A stretch of 64,000 bases of DNA, taken from assembly GCF_902168435.1 (NCBI RefSeq), contig NZ_LR656172.1, positions 124,001 to 188,000 on the forward strand, read 5' to 3'. The stretch is from Bacillus marasmi. GTDB lineage: Bacteria > Bacillota > Bacilli > Bacillales > Cytobacillaceae. Under the pieces are notes generated by a model that saw only the letters and a list, made by a program, of their open reading frames with translations, ran no database searches and was not told where the DNA came from. A program made the position numbers and the translations under genes. Positions 56,293 to 64,000 of this stretch are shown here, piece by piece. Position 1 is the first letter of the stretch. Every line of letters begins with the position of its first letter.

Positions 56293-58590
56293 TTATTCCT
56301 TATCGATTTTATTAAAAATTTCAAGCAAGTAATCTCTCAGTGGTTTGTCCTTATCCCGATAAATGTTGGGGGATATGATTTCTAGGGACACCTTTGGTGA
56401 GAGACCAAGGGTGAAGAACGTATCTTCCGTTAATGATTGAACCTTGTTATCAGTAGAAGAATGGTAAAATATTAAGATTAATTTAATCGGCTTTTCTAAA
56501 ACGTCTAGTTTACTAAGGATTTCTTCAATCTGGGTTCTAACCTTTTTTAGTCTTGAAGCTGCATTTTCCATTAATTTAATCTCTACGATTATGTCTGGAA
56601 CGTTGTGGTCCGGTGCCTTAGTGATAATATAGTCCGGGACATGAACATTCCTTTGGCCTGCTTCGGAAAAGGCTTTAGCCCATTTTACGCCATCGGAAGC
56701 TAAGTATTTTTCCTTGTTCAGCGTATTTTCGATAATGTGATAGGTGAAGCGTTCAAGAATCGAAATGGTGAATATCTTGATCTCTCGCTCCAAATTCCTA
56801 ATTTTTCCAATTTCTATATCTTCATTATTTTTCACAGTAAGTAATTCTTGTTTCTGAGCAATTATATTACTGATTTTATAAAAATTGCGCTCGTTCATAA
56901 TCCCCGCTGAATGTAGTTCTTTGAGGATGTTGTATAATGCACCACCGTTGCTAGCGAATACCTCTTTGTAAATTCCTTTGAGAAAAAGTTCAAACCGTTC
57001 TGCTTCCTTAAGGAATTGCTTGGCTGTTAGCTCAAGCGTATTTTCCTCCTGGATTAATTCTGTGAATGAATAGGAGGATGCCTCCTCGCTATAATCAAGG
57101 ATTTTTCTGTTGTCCATTTCTTCAAGGAATGCTTGTAAAACGGTATCAAGCGCTTCGCGATGCCCAGTTGGCCATTTATCTTTAATATCCTGATCGATTT
57201 TATTTATATCCTCGATTTGAAAGGAAGCCGCTCCCATTGATTTGATTTTATCAGCGTAGAGGTGCAGCCTGCTGATTAGAAAATCAATAAGAGGGGGATC
57301 AGGATTTTTGGTGGTTTCGTGATATTTTGTTATGACACTACTAATGCAGCGCAGTATTTCAGTATCTCTTTCATAGATTTTGAGATTCTCTTTAGAGATT
57401 TCAATATATGGTTTTGGTGGGATTGAGGTATTATCCCATTTTGAATCTTTTCTAATAATATTAAAAAATTTCCTCGGTACTCTAGTTGATCTTAAAATGG
57501 CTGAGTGGAGATAGTGTTGATAATGATTATTTTTTTCACTATAATTGGTGAGCTTTTCAAAAACCTTATCAAAGCTGGCTTTGTCAGGTAAAGGGACATG
57601 GATTGTATCAGAAATAATGCTTGGAAGAATTGCGTCATCCTCCATAAAGGCCTTTTCGAAGCTCTTCGATAGGACTTGGCCCGTAACTAACAAAAATGAA
57701 GCCTTGCCATTAATTAAAATCGGTTTAAGTTCACCTAAAAATTTATCTAAATCCACGTCATTTTTAAATTTATCTAATTCATCTAAAATGAAAATGATTT
57801 TTATTTTAAGCTTTGCTAGATTATGTATGCACTCTTGCAAGCGGACCTCGGCAATCTCATCATCGTAGAGGGTTTTTACTTCCTTTTCATCCACCTCTTT
57901 ATTTTCATAGCCCTTTCCGATTAGGAGGGAGGCAATCGAAAACAAGCCAAGAATCGCCGTTCCAGCTGGAATATATTTGGGGTTATCTTTGATAAGCTCG
58001 TAAAAGTCACTCACTTCTTGCCGAAAAGATAGAGAAATATTGCTGAAAAAAATGATGACCATAAGTACTAAAGGGATGATTAAACTTAACGAAACGCCCC
58101 AGTTAAACTTATTTTCAATCGTGCGTTTTTGGTTATCAACAACGGAATAAAAGGTTCGGTTATATAGTAATGATAGTTCTTGTTCAATGTCAGGATTTTT
58201 TTCTAATTTTTGTGGAAGATGTTCTTTTGTTGCGGATACCAATTGTCTAATTAATTTTCGTAAAATATTTTCCTTTGTATCTCCCTGAACAAAATTGCAA
58301 TTCACAAATAAGATATCCTCGAATTCATCGTCTTCGGATGAGTGAGTATTTTTTCGTTTAAGGTCTTCGTGTATTCGATTCTTTAATAATTCTATAAAAC
58401 TCGTTTTTCCTACGCCTCTGTAGCCCGTAATAACATAACACGATGGGGGGCCGTACAGGATTTTTTCTTTGAAGCGCAACAGTTCGGATTCTGGATTAAT
58501 CTCAAGATTCGGTTCGGTAGAACTTAACAGCTTCGCATCTAATTTTATTGTTTTGTGAGTATCCTCTTGATTAACGATTGTATTGTTCAT
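56293..58590 (-). CDS. KAP-like membrane NTPase with possible C-terminal PD-(D/E)XK nuclease
   Basis: A 765-residue protein, start supported by GGAGG. Walker A GYRGVGKTS (56-64). Two membrane helices (about 165-184 and 207-225) are inserted between Walker A and Walker B (IIFILDELDKF, 265-275), the hallmark of KAP-type P-loop NTPases. A conserved Arg finger-like RSTRVPRKFF follows. The middle is a helical region. The C-terminal 120 residues read as an alpha/beta domain: VPDYIIT (Asp about 653), PDIIVEIKLM (E-x-K at 670-672), then LKLILIFYHSS-like strand. PD-x(n)-E-x-K fits the PD-(D/E)XK nuclease fold. Membrane NTPase plus nuclease is typical of phage-defence effectors; this role is inferred. 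Monocistronic, with repeats upstream. Confidence 0.75.
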   Translation of the reverse strand: MNNTIVNQEDTHKTIKLDAKLLSSTEPNLEINPESELLRFKEKILYGPPSCYVITGYRGVGKTSFIELLKNRIHEDLKRKNTHSSEDDEFEDILFVNCNFVQGDTKENILRKLIRQLVSATKEHLPQKLEKNPDIEQELSLLYNRTFYSVVDNQKRTIENKFNWGVSLSLIIPLVLMVIIFFSNISLSFRQEVSDFYELIKDNPKYIPAGTAILGLFSIASLLIGKGYENKEVDEKEVKTLYDDEIAEVRLQECIHNLAKLKIKIIFILDELDKFKNDVDLDKFLGELKPILINGKASFLLVTGQVLSKSFEKAFMEDDAILPSIISDTIHVPLPDKASFDKVFEKLTNYSEKNNHYQHYLHSAILRSTRVPRKFFNIIRKDSKWDNTSIPPKPYIEISKENLKIYERDTEILRCISSVITKYHETTKNPDPPLIDFLISRLHLYADKIKSMGAASFQIEDINKIDQDIKDKWPTGHREALDTVLQAFLEEMDNRKILDYSEEASSYSFTELIQEENTLELTAKQFLKEAERFELFLKGIYKEVFASNGGALYNILKELHSAGIMNERNFYKISNIIAQKQELLTVKNNEDIEIGKIRNLEREIKIFTISILERFTYHIIENTLNKEKYLASDGVKWAKAFSEAGQRNVHVPDYIITKAPDHNVPDIIVEIKLMENAASRLKKVRTQIEEILSKLDVLEKPIKLILIFYHSSTDNKVQSLTEDTFFTLGLSPKVSLEIISPNIYRDKDKPLRDYLLEIFNKIDKE

Positions 58591-58695
58591 TGCTTCCTCC
58601 AGTGGTGTCGTTTCGTAACAAAAGATTCTAGTTAGGATGAAAAATTCAGATTTATTTTACAATAATTTTCAAGGTAAAGGATATAAAAAAGCTTA

Positions 58696-58727
58696 AGCTG
58701 CCGCCGCGGTTCCTCCGCTGCGGCAGC
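58696..58727. repeat. G+C-rich hairpin upstream of the KAP-like gene
   Basis: AGCTGCCGC pairs with GCGGCAGCT around CGCGGTTCCTCCGCT, then GCGGTGCAGCTGTGGTGCC runs into the first repeat copy. Much richer in G+C than its surroundings. Confidence 0.55.
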
Positions 58728-58741
58728 TGCGGTGCAGCTGT

Positions 58742-58813
58742 GGTGCCTGTCACCGCCCGAATATTGTCGAACAGATTAAACGAGGTGCCTGTCACCACCC
58801 GAATTTTGTCGAA
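58742..58813 (+). repeat. Two GGTGCCTGTCACC-family copies
   Basis: Copies at 58742-58771 (ATATTGTCGAA variant) and 58784-58813, 42 bases apart, between the tagH terminator and the KAP-like gene. Confidence 0.87.
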
Positions 58814-58850
58814 AAAAAGCAAAGGCTGGGTGCCTTTGCTTTTTTTTTTG
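58813..58850. terminator. Strong terminator of tagH
   Basis: AAAAAAAGCAAAGGC pairs with GCCTTTGCTTTTTTT around TGGGT; T runs on both sides allow use from either strand. It lies about 20 bases after the tagH stop codon. Confidence 0.9.
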
Positions 58851-58867
58851 ATAGTTTTGATTGGTTG

Positions 58868-60985
58868 TTACTCTGCTGTTGGTTTTTCACCTGGGTCTGC
58901 CGGTGGATCTGTTGGTTTATCATCTCCTGGTGGTTCTGGGTCAGGAGTGGTTGAACCGCCATCGCCATCACCTGGTGGTGTAACTGGATCTGGATCTGGC
59001 TTTGGATCATCCGGTTTTGTCGGCGGTGGTGTAGGAGTGTTGTTATCCTTCGGTGGTTGAGTAGGCTCAGGGTTAGGTTTACTTGTTCCACCAGGTGAAG
59101 GAGTAGTACCTCCTGTTGATGTACTTGGTGCTGTTGTGCCGTTCTTACCAGATGTTTTTGATGACGATGTAACTTTTTTGGTCTTTTTACTTGGGATAAT
59201 AACCTCAGTGTCATCCTCATTTGCGGGTAAGTCTGGCTCAATAACAGGAATGTTTTCCACTGGTGTTTCCACAATAGTATTTGATTTGTCTTCAGTCTGC
59301 ATCGGATTAAGCGCAGGTCGGATGGTTATTTTATTAAAAAACTTCCCGCCATTTTTATAAACGATGAAATCGAAATTTTGCCCGTGATATAAATAGGCGT
59401 TATCACCTAATTGATAACTTGGTTTTCCAACGAGCTCTATCATTTGCAGCGGAGTGGTTGGAATAATGTCGAGTGTAATTCCGTCCACGACATCCCTTGA
59501 ATTAAAGAAGACCTTTTCATGCATTAACTCGGAGGTTTTTATCGCGTCTAACTCTTTTTTTGATTTTCCAATTAATGAAGTAGCCTGTTGTAGACTCTTA
59601 GCTGAAATGAATTTTTTAGAAGCAGCTACAAATCGACTCTCATCAATGCTAGGTTTTTCAGACAAGCTTGCAGTTGCAAAGCTTTCATCCGGATTTATTT
59701 TTCCATCAAAGGCTAAAACGCTCTCAACACCATCGCCATAATAAAATTTCCAACGAATCAAACTCTCGAGTGGAGTTTTTTCCGAAAACGCAACGCTCTT
59801 TGTATCGCTGACGTCCGATACGTTGTGGGCAGAAGCAGGCTTGTCAGTTGAAGCCTTGCCAATTAGGTTGTCCCAGTTAAGATAGGCCATAATACCGCCA
59901 ACAGAAACTGCAATCACAATACCGGAAGCAACGAGCAACTTTCTTCCGGATTTTATCGAATTGCTTAATAGCAGTGGGAGGTTACGGCGCGACTTGTGAG
60001 CTTGCTCATCGCTGGTCAGCCCCTTAGAAGCCTCGATTTTCTCCATAATCTGTTGAACTTCATTTTGATTTTCCGCAAGCGGTTTAGTCGCCTCTTCGGA
60101 TGCCTTGGCTACTGTTGCTGAATTTTTCTCAACATCAGCCACAATCAACTGATCTTGTTTGTCCCCTTTTGCAGTGTTAGCAGGCTGTTCATTGAGCGGC
60201 TGGCTTCTTCTATCCATAACCTGCTGCTTGTATTGCTTCTGCTGCTCAGGGGTCATTTTTTTATAGTCTTGAATGAATTTTTCGTATTGTGGAAGAACCT
60301 CTTGAATCGTTCCATATGCCTTGATTTCACCGGCTTCTAACCAGAGTGCTTTTTGGCAAAACTCCTTAATTTGCCCGATTGAGTGGCTGACGAAGAAAAT
60401 CGTCTTTCCTTTTAATTTGAACTCGTTCATCTTCACTTGGCACTTCTGGGCAAAGGTTTTATCCCCAACGGATAACGCCTCGTCAATTACTAGCACATCT
60501 GGGTCAACATTAACGGAGATGGCAAAGCCTAATCTCGACTTCATCCCGCTCGAGTATCGTTTTACTGGCTGGTCGATGAACTGGCCGATATCGGCAAATT
60601 CAATGATTGCCGGCTCAAGCTCCTGGATCTGCTGCTTTGAAAAACCAAGCATGAGAAGCTTCAGCTCGATGTTTTCCCGTCCTGACAACTGCGTGTTAAG
60701 GCCAGAGGCAATCGAGATAAGGGAGGCTTCACCATTCACCTTAATCGAGCCATGAGATGGGGGAATGATGCCAGTAATCAAATTGGAAAACGTAGATTTA
60801 CCAGCTCCATTTACACCGATTACGGCGATACTATCGCCCTTCTCTGCGGTGAAACTGATATTACGCAGCGCATAAAAATCCTGTCCATAGCCCATCGGCA
60901 ACGCTAAGTCTAGTAATTTATCAGAAGTCTTTTGATACAATTTATATTTCTTTGATACATTTTTAAAAACAACAGAGGTGTTCAT
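58868..60985 (-). CDS. tagH: Teichoic acid export ATPase (TagH) with long extracellular tail
   Basis: A 705-residue protein. Residues 1-240 are the ABC ATPase of wall teichoic acid export: Walker A GVNGAGKST, signature YSSGMKSRLGFA, Walker B VLVIDEALSVGD, with the TagH-type start FKNVSKKYKLYQKTSDKLLD. A linker leads to a membrane helix (about 350-372, LLVASGIVIAVSVGGIMAYL), an extracellular domain (about 400-575) and a Pro/Thr/Asp-rich tail (TPSPGGTSKPNPEPTQPP and similar). B. subtilis TagH is about 527 residues; the extra length is mostly this low-complexity tail. The permease TagG, usually adjacent, is not here. Ribosome site AAGGAG. It is divergent from gtaB and the CDP-glycerol transferase. 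Confidence 0.92.
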   Translation of the reverse strand: MNTSVVFKNVSKKYKLYQKTSDKLLDLALPMGYGQDFYALRNISFTAEKGDSIAVIGVNGAGKSTFSNLITGIIPPSHGSIKVNGEASLISIASGLNTQLSGRENIELKLLMLGFSKQQIQELEPAIIEFADIGQFIDQPVKRYSSGMKSRLGFAISVNVDPDVLVIDEALSVGDKTFAQKCQVKMNEFKLKGKTIFFVSHSIGQIKEFCQKALWLEAGEIKAYGTIQEVLPQYEKFIQDYKKMTPEQQKQYKQQVMDRRSQPLNEQPANTAKGDKQDQLIVADVEKNSATVAKASEEATKPLAENQNEVQQIMEKIEASKGLTSDEQAHKSRRNLPLLLSNSIKSGRKLLVASGIVIAVSVGGIMAYLNWDNLIGKASTDKPASAHNVSDVSDTKSVAFSEKTPLESLIRWKFYYGDGVESVLAFDGKINPDESFATASLSEKPSIDESRFVAASKKFISAKSLQQATSLIGKSKKELDAIKTSELMHEKVFFNSRDVVDGITLDIIPTTPLQMIELVGKPSYQLGDNAYLYHGQNFDFIVYKNGGKFFNKITIRPALNPMQTEDKSNTIVETPVENIPVIEPDLPANEDDTEVIIPSKKTKKVTSSSKTSGKNGTTAPSTSTGGTTPSPGGTSKPNPEPTQPPKDNNTPTPPPTKPDDPKPDPDPVTPPGDGDGGSTTPDPEPPGDDKPTDPPADPGEKPTAE

Positions 60986-61326
60986 GAGTACTCCTTAACT
61001 TAAAATCCTATTTGGTGTTGCGGCTTTTTTCTTAAATTGGCAAAACCTTACTATTAAAATTGCCACCATAAAATAATAGCACAAATTGCCTAATTATTTG
61101 GAAAAAAATAATTTTTTAGTTTTTTTAATCAGGCGAAAAAGCCCGATATATCGCAAAAAACTCGTAATAAATTGTAAGAAAATGTAGTTTGTAAATAGAT
61201 ACAATTATTTACATTTTATCCAATTTGTCATAAAATTGTAACATTGTATAATATTATGAAAATACGTGCGGACTATGAACCAAAAATCAATAGTGCAAAA
61301 GTATAGTTTTAGGGGTTGTGAATGAT
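60986..61326. other. Intergenic region between divergent tagH and gtaB
   Basis: AT-rich region carrying the gtaB promoter (61225-61252) and presumably the tagH promoter. No repeats of the dispersed families are present, unlike most gaps in the window. Confidence 0.5.
61225..61252 (+). promoter_or_regulatory. Probable gtaB promoter
   Basis: TTGTCA (61225-61230), 16 bases, TATAAT (61247-61252), about 70 bases before the start codon. Confidence 0.6.
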
Positions 61327-62211
61327 TTGAAGAAAGTAAGAAAAGCGATAATTCCTGCAGCAGGATTAGGTACACGTTTCCTGCCAGCAACAAAGGCAAT
61401 GCCTAAGGAAATGCTACCAATCGTTGATAAGCCAACGATTCAGTACATAGTTGAGGAAGCAATCGAATCAGGAATCGAAGATATTATCATCGTGACGGGA
61501 AAATCAAAGCGGGCAATCGAGGACCACTTTGATTTCAACTATGAATTGGAACAAAACCTTTTAGAAAAGGAAAAGTTCAGCCTTTTGGAAAAAATCAATC
61601 ATGCTTCCAATTTGGCAGATATTCATTACATCAGACAAAAAGAACCAAGAGGACTTGGTCACGCAGTTTGGTGTGCAAGAAAATTTATCGGAAACGAACC
61701 ATTTGCTGTTCTTTTGGGTGACGACATTGTCCAAAGTGACACTCCATGCTTAAAGCAGCTCATTAATCAGTACGAAGAAACGCATTCATCTGTAATTGGT
61801 GTGCAGCAGGTTCCGGACAGTGAAACCAACCGTTATGGAATCATTGATCCCGAGAGTCAAGCTGGCCGTCGTTACCAGGTTAAAAACTTCGTTGAAAAAC
61901 CAAAGCAAGGCACAGCACCATCCAACTTAGCCATCATGGGAAGATACATACTTACTCCAGAAATCTTCACATTCTTGGACCGCCAAGAAACAGGAGCGGG
62001 CGGAGAAATTCAACTAACAGATGCCATCCAAAATCTAAACACCATCCAACGCGTATTTGCCTACAATTTTGAAGGTCAGCGCTACGACGTCGGCGAAAAA
62101 ATCGGCTTCATCAAAACAACCATCGAATTCGCCATGAAAGACCCCGAACTTCGTGGGGAAGTGTTGGAGTATTTAGATGCGATAATTGAAAAGGAGAAAG
62201 TGATACTATAA
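61327..62211 (+). CDS. gtaB: UTP-glucose-1-phosphate uridylyltransferase
   Basis: About 294 residues. I choose the TTG at 61327 because it gives the family N-terminus [19 protein letters not shown]; a GTG at 61318 lies too close to AGGGG. Nucleotide-binding motif [25 protein letters not shown] with the metal Asp, KNFVEKP and [12 protein letters not shown] are all present. It makes UDP-glucose from glucose-1-phosphate and UTP, used for glucosylated teichoic acids and glycolipids, which fits the neighbouring tagH and CDP-glycerol transferase genes. Confidence 0.95.
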   Translation: MKKVRKAIIPAAGLGTRFLPATKAMPKEMLPIVDKPTIQYIVEEAIESGIEDIIIVTGKSKRAIEDHFDFNYELEQNLLEKEKFSLLEKINHASNLADIHYIRQKEPRGLGHAVWCARKFIGNEPFAVLLGDDIVQSDTPCLKQLINQYEETHSSVIGVQQVPDSETNRYGIIDPESQAGRRYQVKNFVEKPKQGTAPSNLAIMGRYILTPEIFTFLDRQETGAGGEIQLTDAIQNLNTIQRVFAYNFEGQRYDVGEKIGFIKTTIEFAMKDPELRGEVLEYLDAIIEKEKVIL

Positions 62212-62250
62212 AAAGTTTAGAAATTAGACAGTATTTTATAGTTTGAGTAT

Positions 62251-62294
62251 TACACCTCTATTTCTTTATTAGTATTGAGATAGAGGTTTTTTGA
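62251..62294 (+). terminator. Terminator of gtaB
   Basis: CACCTCTATTTC pairs with GAGATAGAGGTTTTTTG, about 40 bases after the stop codon. Confidence 0.78.
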
Positions 62295-62377
62295 AATTAC
62301 CCCACATTAAAGCTAAATAATATATAAAAATAGATAAACTTGGATTATTGTACTTCAATAAAGGAGAGGCTTTGTAA

Positions 62378-64000
62378 GTGAATAAAAAGATTTTAAAAAG
62401 GAAAATCGATTTTATTAAAACGCCATTTTCAAATTATTTACATAAAAATAATCATCGTAGAGTAAATCAGTATGCAAAGTATTACGATAAGTTGCAAATT
62501 AAGAAAAATACAATTTTATACGAAAGTCGCGATGGAAATAGCATGACTGATAGCCCATACGCAATGTTTAAATATATGCTAGAAAATCCTGAATACAGGG
62601 ATTTTCAACATGTTTGGTCTATAGTTGATTACGAAAAAATTGGGCCATCCTATCAAAAATATAAAGACCATCCTAAAGTGAAGTTTGTAATTAGAAATTC
62701 CAAACAGTACTTAAAATGTCTTGCATCATGTGAATTCTTAATTAATAATTCAACTTTCCAATCTTTTTATATACCAAAAAAAGATCAAAAATACATTAAC
62801 ACATGGCATGGAACACCACTAAAAAGCATGGGTTTTGATATTCCTGGCAATCCATCTTCATCTCAAAATGTTGTCCGGAATTTTTTGAGTGCTGATTTTA
62901 TTTTGAGCCCTAATGCACATACTACAAAGATTTTTACTGATAGTTATAAATTAAATGGTGTATATGAAGGTACTATTATCGAAGAAGGATATCCAAGAAT
63001 TGATTTAACCTTGAATACAAATCCAGATGAGTTTAAGGATTGTTTAACAGAATTAGATTTAAGAATAGATGAAAATAAGGAAAGTATCCTTTATGCCCCC
63101 ACTTGGAAGGGCACTAATGTATTAAAAGCGAATAATGACGTACTACAAATATTAGCCGATATTAATTACTTAGAAAGTCAAGTCGGCCACAAATATAATA
63201 TTTTCATTAAAGTTCACCCATTCCTTTATGCGGAAGCAGCAAAGAATCATAATCTCAAAAGTAGATTAATCCCTGATTTTGTAGATACAAATGAATTACT
63301 ATCTATGATTGATTTACTTATAACCGATTATTCAAGTATTTTCTTTGATTTTCTTGTGACCAATAAACCGATTATTTTTTATACATGGGATTTAGATGTA
63401 TATAGTGAGCAAAGGGGTCAATATATTGATAACAAAGACCTACCAGGCCCAATACTTTATAATTCATTCGAACTAGCTGAATCAATAATAAATATTGATA
63501 GTATTAAAGAAGAGTATAAGTCCAAATATAAAAAAATGCAGAATAAATTTACAAACTTTGAAGATGGAAGAGTAACTGAAAGAGTTGTAAATTATGTTTT
63601 TGGCAATGGTGAGAAAACGCTTAATATAATTTCGAATTTAAGCACTAATAAGGAAAAAATCCTCATTTATCCTGGCGGAATGATGAACAATGGTATTACA
63701 TCATCTTTCATCAATCTAATGAATAACATCGATTATCAAAAGTATGATGTGAGCTGTTTTACAGCAACCCCACATGCCAAGGAAGTACTGAATAACTTGG
63801 ATAAAGTAAACAAGAACGTCCGATTTTTATTTAAACCTGGACTGCCGGTTTATAAATTATCTGAAGTGTATAGAGATAAATTTATTCATAACAGGGGTAA
63901 GAGAGGTTTCCTAAGTGGACTTATTTTTCCAGAGAAGGCTTATATTAGAGAGCATACTCGTTTATTTGGCAATTCCAAATTTGATTACGTAATAGATTTT
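62378..64000 (+). CDS. CDP-glycerol glycerophosphotransferase (TagB/TagF-like) fused to a second domain, partial
   Basis: At least 541 residues, running off the right edge. GTG start eight bases after AAAGGAGAGG. Residues about 130-400 are a CDP-glycerol glycerophosphotransferase domain: INNSTFQSFYIPKK, NTWHGTPLKSMGFD, ILYAPTWKGTN, FIKVHPF, and LITDYSSIFFDF with the catalytic and phosphate-binding His residues. From about 425 a new domain begins (KILIYPGGMMNNGITSSFIN), resembling the start of a GT-B glycosyltransferase. The product polymerises or primes poly(glycerol phosphate) wall teichoic acid, or a related capsule polymer. It lies downstream of gtaB and divergent from tagH, forming an envelope-polymer locus. 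Confidence 0.88.
   Translation, partial: MNKKILKRKIDFIKTPFSNYLHKNNHRRVNQYAKYYDKLQIKKNTILYESRDGNSMTDSPYAMFKYMLENPEYRDFQHVWSIVDYEKIGPSYQKYKDHPKVKFVIRNSKQYLKCLASCEFLINNSTFQSFYIPKKDQKYINTWHGTPLKSMGFDIPGNPSSSQNVVRNFLSADFILSPNAHTTKIFTDSYKLNGVYEGTIIEEGYPRIDLTLNTNPDEFKDCLTELDLRIDENKESILYAPTWKGTNVLKANNDVLQILADINYLESQVGHKYNIFIKVHPFLYAEAAKNHNLKSRLIPDFVDTNELLSMIDLLITDYSSIFFDFLVTNKPIIFYTWDLDVYSEQRGQYIDNKDLPGPILYNSFELAESIINIDSIKEEYKSKYKKMQNKFTNFEDGRVTERVVNYVFGNGEKTLNIISNLSTNKEKILIYPGGMMNNGITSSFINLMNNIDYQKYDVSCFTATPHAKEVLNNLDKVNKNVRFLFKPGLPVYKLSEVYRDKFIHNRGKRGFLSGLIFPEKAYIREHTRLFGNSKFDYVIDF

Noticed and set aside
12779-58813. GGTGCCTGTCACC repeats as a CRISPR array
   Set aside because: Copies are scattered singly or in twos and threes with no regular variable spacers, and no cas genes are present.

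Overview
The window looks like a chromosomal segment of a low-G+C, endospore-forming Bacillaceae (Bacillus/Neobacillus-like). The signs are AT-rich DNA, strong AGGAGG-type ribosome sites, frequent TTG and GTG starts, a SinI-like anti-repressor, a DUF3231 protein, an exosporium-type collagen-like protein, sortase and sorting signals, and wall teichoic acid genes (tagH, gtaB, a CDP-glycerol transferase). No rRNA, tRNA, CRISPR array, intact insertion sequence or prophage was recognised.

Layout. 1-3020: a partial FAD/Fe-S glycolate-oxidase-like fusion. 3.3-8 kb: a membrane protein, a large repetitive LPNTA-anchored surface protein, a SinI-like micro-protein, and an extra peptide deformylase coupled to a small XRE regulator. 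8.8-17 kb: mixed accessory genes, namely a TPR protein ending in a HEPN-like motif, a CPBP protease, an EVE/PUA-like protein, a GntR-ABC operon with a clear promoter and operator, and a small HEPN-like protein. 17.2-22.9 kb: a siderophore uptake locus (FhuF-like reductase, ATPase, two permeases, and a divergent binding lipoprotein) with three Fur boxes and an array of 51-bp hairpin repeats. 23.1-26.7 kb: a DUF134 / NifX-like / two MinD-ferredoxin ATPases / MBL operon with paired palindromic operators. 27-30.7 kb: a Zur-box-flanked zinT lipoprotein, then a class B sortase with an unusual two-part substrate. 31-34.7 kb: a DUF4163/DUF3298 protein, SatA, a DUF2062 protein and a Crp/Fnr regulator with its own FNR box.

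35.1-40.6 kb is the most striking locus. A near-consensus Fur box precedes a small membrane protein, a TctA-like permease, the three mevalonate-to-isopentenyl-diphosphate enzymes (mvaK1-mvaD-mvaK2) and a flavodoxin. HMG-CoA synthase and reductase are absent from the window. I infer an iron-starvation programme that makes isoprenoids from mevalonate without the Fe-S enzymes IspG and IspH.

41-64 kb: a collagen-like protein with a beta-helix-like C-terminus, a second GntR-ABC operon, a diguanylate cyclase, a staygreen homologue, many small accessory genes, a KAP-like NTPase with a possible PD-(D/E)XK nuclease end (candidate defence gene), and teichoic acid genes running off the right edge.

Almost every intergenic gap carries short dispersed repeats. 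One family (GGTGCCTGTCACC plus GAATTTTGTCGAA) was found 24 times by eye, always in the same orientation. Another (GGGAAAC ... ACCGTCCCC ... GTTTCCC) is usually joined to a terminator-like hairpin, giving composite elements of 85-150 bp.
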